This document shows positions 63,857 to 64,000 of a DNA stretch of 64,000 nucleotides, one piece after another. The number at the start of each line of letters is the position of its first letter. Within the stretch, counting starts at the first letter, position 1. The position numbers and the translations under genes were made by a program. Location: NCBI GenBank assembly GCA_964411885.1, contig CAYPMK010000001.1, positions 9,779-73,778 on the forward strand, in the 5' to 3' direction. The notes under the pieces were generated by a model, which saw only the letters and a program-made list of their open reading frames with translations, searched no databases and was not told the origin of the DNA. Source of the stretch: JAKLHL01 sp964411885. GTDB lineage: Bacteria; Bdellovibrionota; JAFGOL01.

Positions 63857-64000
63857 GACCAAGTTGCATTCAAGCCGCTAACTTCGTTGGGCTCTTGAAG
63901 CCTCCTCAACGTACTGTCTAAGTACGTTTGCGTCGTCTTCTGCAAGCCCGCCTCGTTATCAATCTTGACTGCAACTTGGTCTGGTCTTATTGCATTCAAG
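63856..64000. repeat. GC-rich repeat element with inverted-repeat arms, running off the window
   Basis: This stretch is visibly richer in G+C than its surroundings. Arms AGACCAAGTTGCA (63856-63868) and TGCAACTTGGTCT (63970-63982) are perfect inverted repeats. An inner perfect palindrome AACGTACT-GTCTA-AGTACGTT lies at 63908-63928. The word TTGCATTCAAG at 63864-63874 recurs at 63990-64000, 126 bases later, so a second unit may begin at the window edge. It directly follows the spoVR stop and could also end its transcript. It may be a dispersed intergenic repeat. Confidence 0.6.

Noticed and set aside
63857..64000. Start of a CRISPR array at the window end
   Set aside because: The unit is 126 bases with nested palindromes and only an 11-base word repeats; no short repeat-spacer pattern is visible.
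63857..64000. Minus-strand coding tandem repeat of 42 residues
   Set aside because: Only one unit is visible, it has no start site in the window, and palindromic structure explains the conservation of the word better.

Overview
The window is a 64 kb scaffold piece of an AT-rich bacterial genome (roughly one third G+C by eye, with heavy use of ATA and AGA codons) and two 100-N scaffold gaps. The organism is a diderm. The sequence shows beta-barrel outer membrane proteins, a LolA-like carrier, an AsmA protein, an LpxH-like hydrolase, a heptose epimerase (hldD), SPOR and L,D-transpeptidase cell-wall proteins, and a bactofilin. PilZ, FHA/TPR and double-GYF proteins, ThyX and GatCAB are also present. 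I cannot place it in a phylum from this alone; a low-GC member of a candidate phylum (Omnitrophota-like) or of the former Deltaproteobacteria would fit. PrkA, DUF444 and SpoVR occur together without other sporulation genes.

Layout. 1-14.2 kb: a mostly housekeeping plus-strand run with gatA (partial), gatB, an AsmA protein, mtnA, a GYF-domain protein, tryptophanase, tgt, yajC, secD, secF and recJ. 14.3-18.5 kb: lytic transglycosylase, queD, queC, a DUF366 protein, a PIN-PhoH ATPase and a PilZ protein. 18.5-21.9 kb: thyX, a divergent GpsA-like dehydrogenase, a small secreted protein, a DUF378 protein and a short ssb. 21.9-25.5 kb, minus strand: a tightly overlapped operon of a COG2403 GTPase, PAP2 phosphatase, mannose-1-phosphate guanylyltransferase and SPOR protein. 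25.6-30.6 kb: hldD, recO, mgtE, a FabH-like synthase and a flippase-like membrane protein. 30.6-38.5 kb: EamA transporter, outer membrane barrels, an Mpv17-like membrane protein, a DUF3047 protein, an orphan solute-binding lipoprotein, DedA, a second mgtE and tRNA-Ser(GGA).

38.6-45.7 kb: terC, then a five-gene envelope-transport operon (ABC ATPase, two FtsX/MacB-type permeases, a LolA-like periplasmic protein and an outer membrane barrel). 45.7-48.1 kb, minus strand: a likely arsenic cluster (ACR3 exporter, ArsP-type permease, DUF134 regulator). 48.1-49.6 kb: a sigma-32-like promoter, a 24-residue Cys peptide, hsp20 and two HAD phosphatases. 50.2-58.4 kb: an aldehyde dehydrogenase homologue lacking both catalytic residues, mltG, an FHA/TPR protein behind a sigma-54-type promoter, a barrel protein, a gap-damaged M16 peptidase homologue, a lipoprotein, and a bactofilin / small membrane protein / L,D-transpeptidase operon. 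58.4-63.9 kb: lpxH-like, prkA, DUF444 and spoVR. The window ends in a GC-rich repeat with inverted-repeat arms.

The most interesting points are the ABC/LolA-like/barrel operon, the apparent pseudo-aldehyde dehydrogenase, the heat-shock peptide-hsp20 unit, the bactofilin operon with a membrane anchor but no peptidase domain, the sigma-54 site at the FHA gene, and the habit of convergent genes overlapping at their 3' ends.
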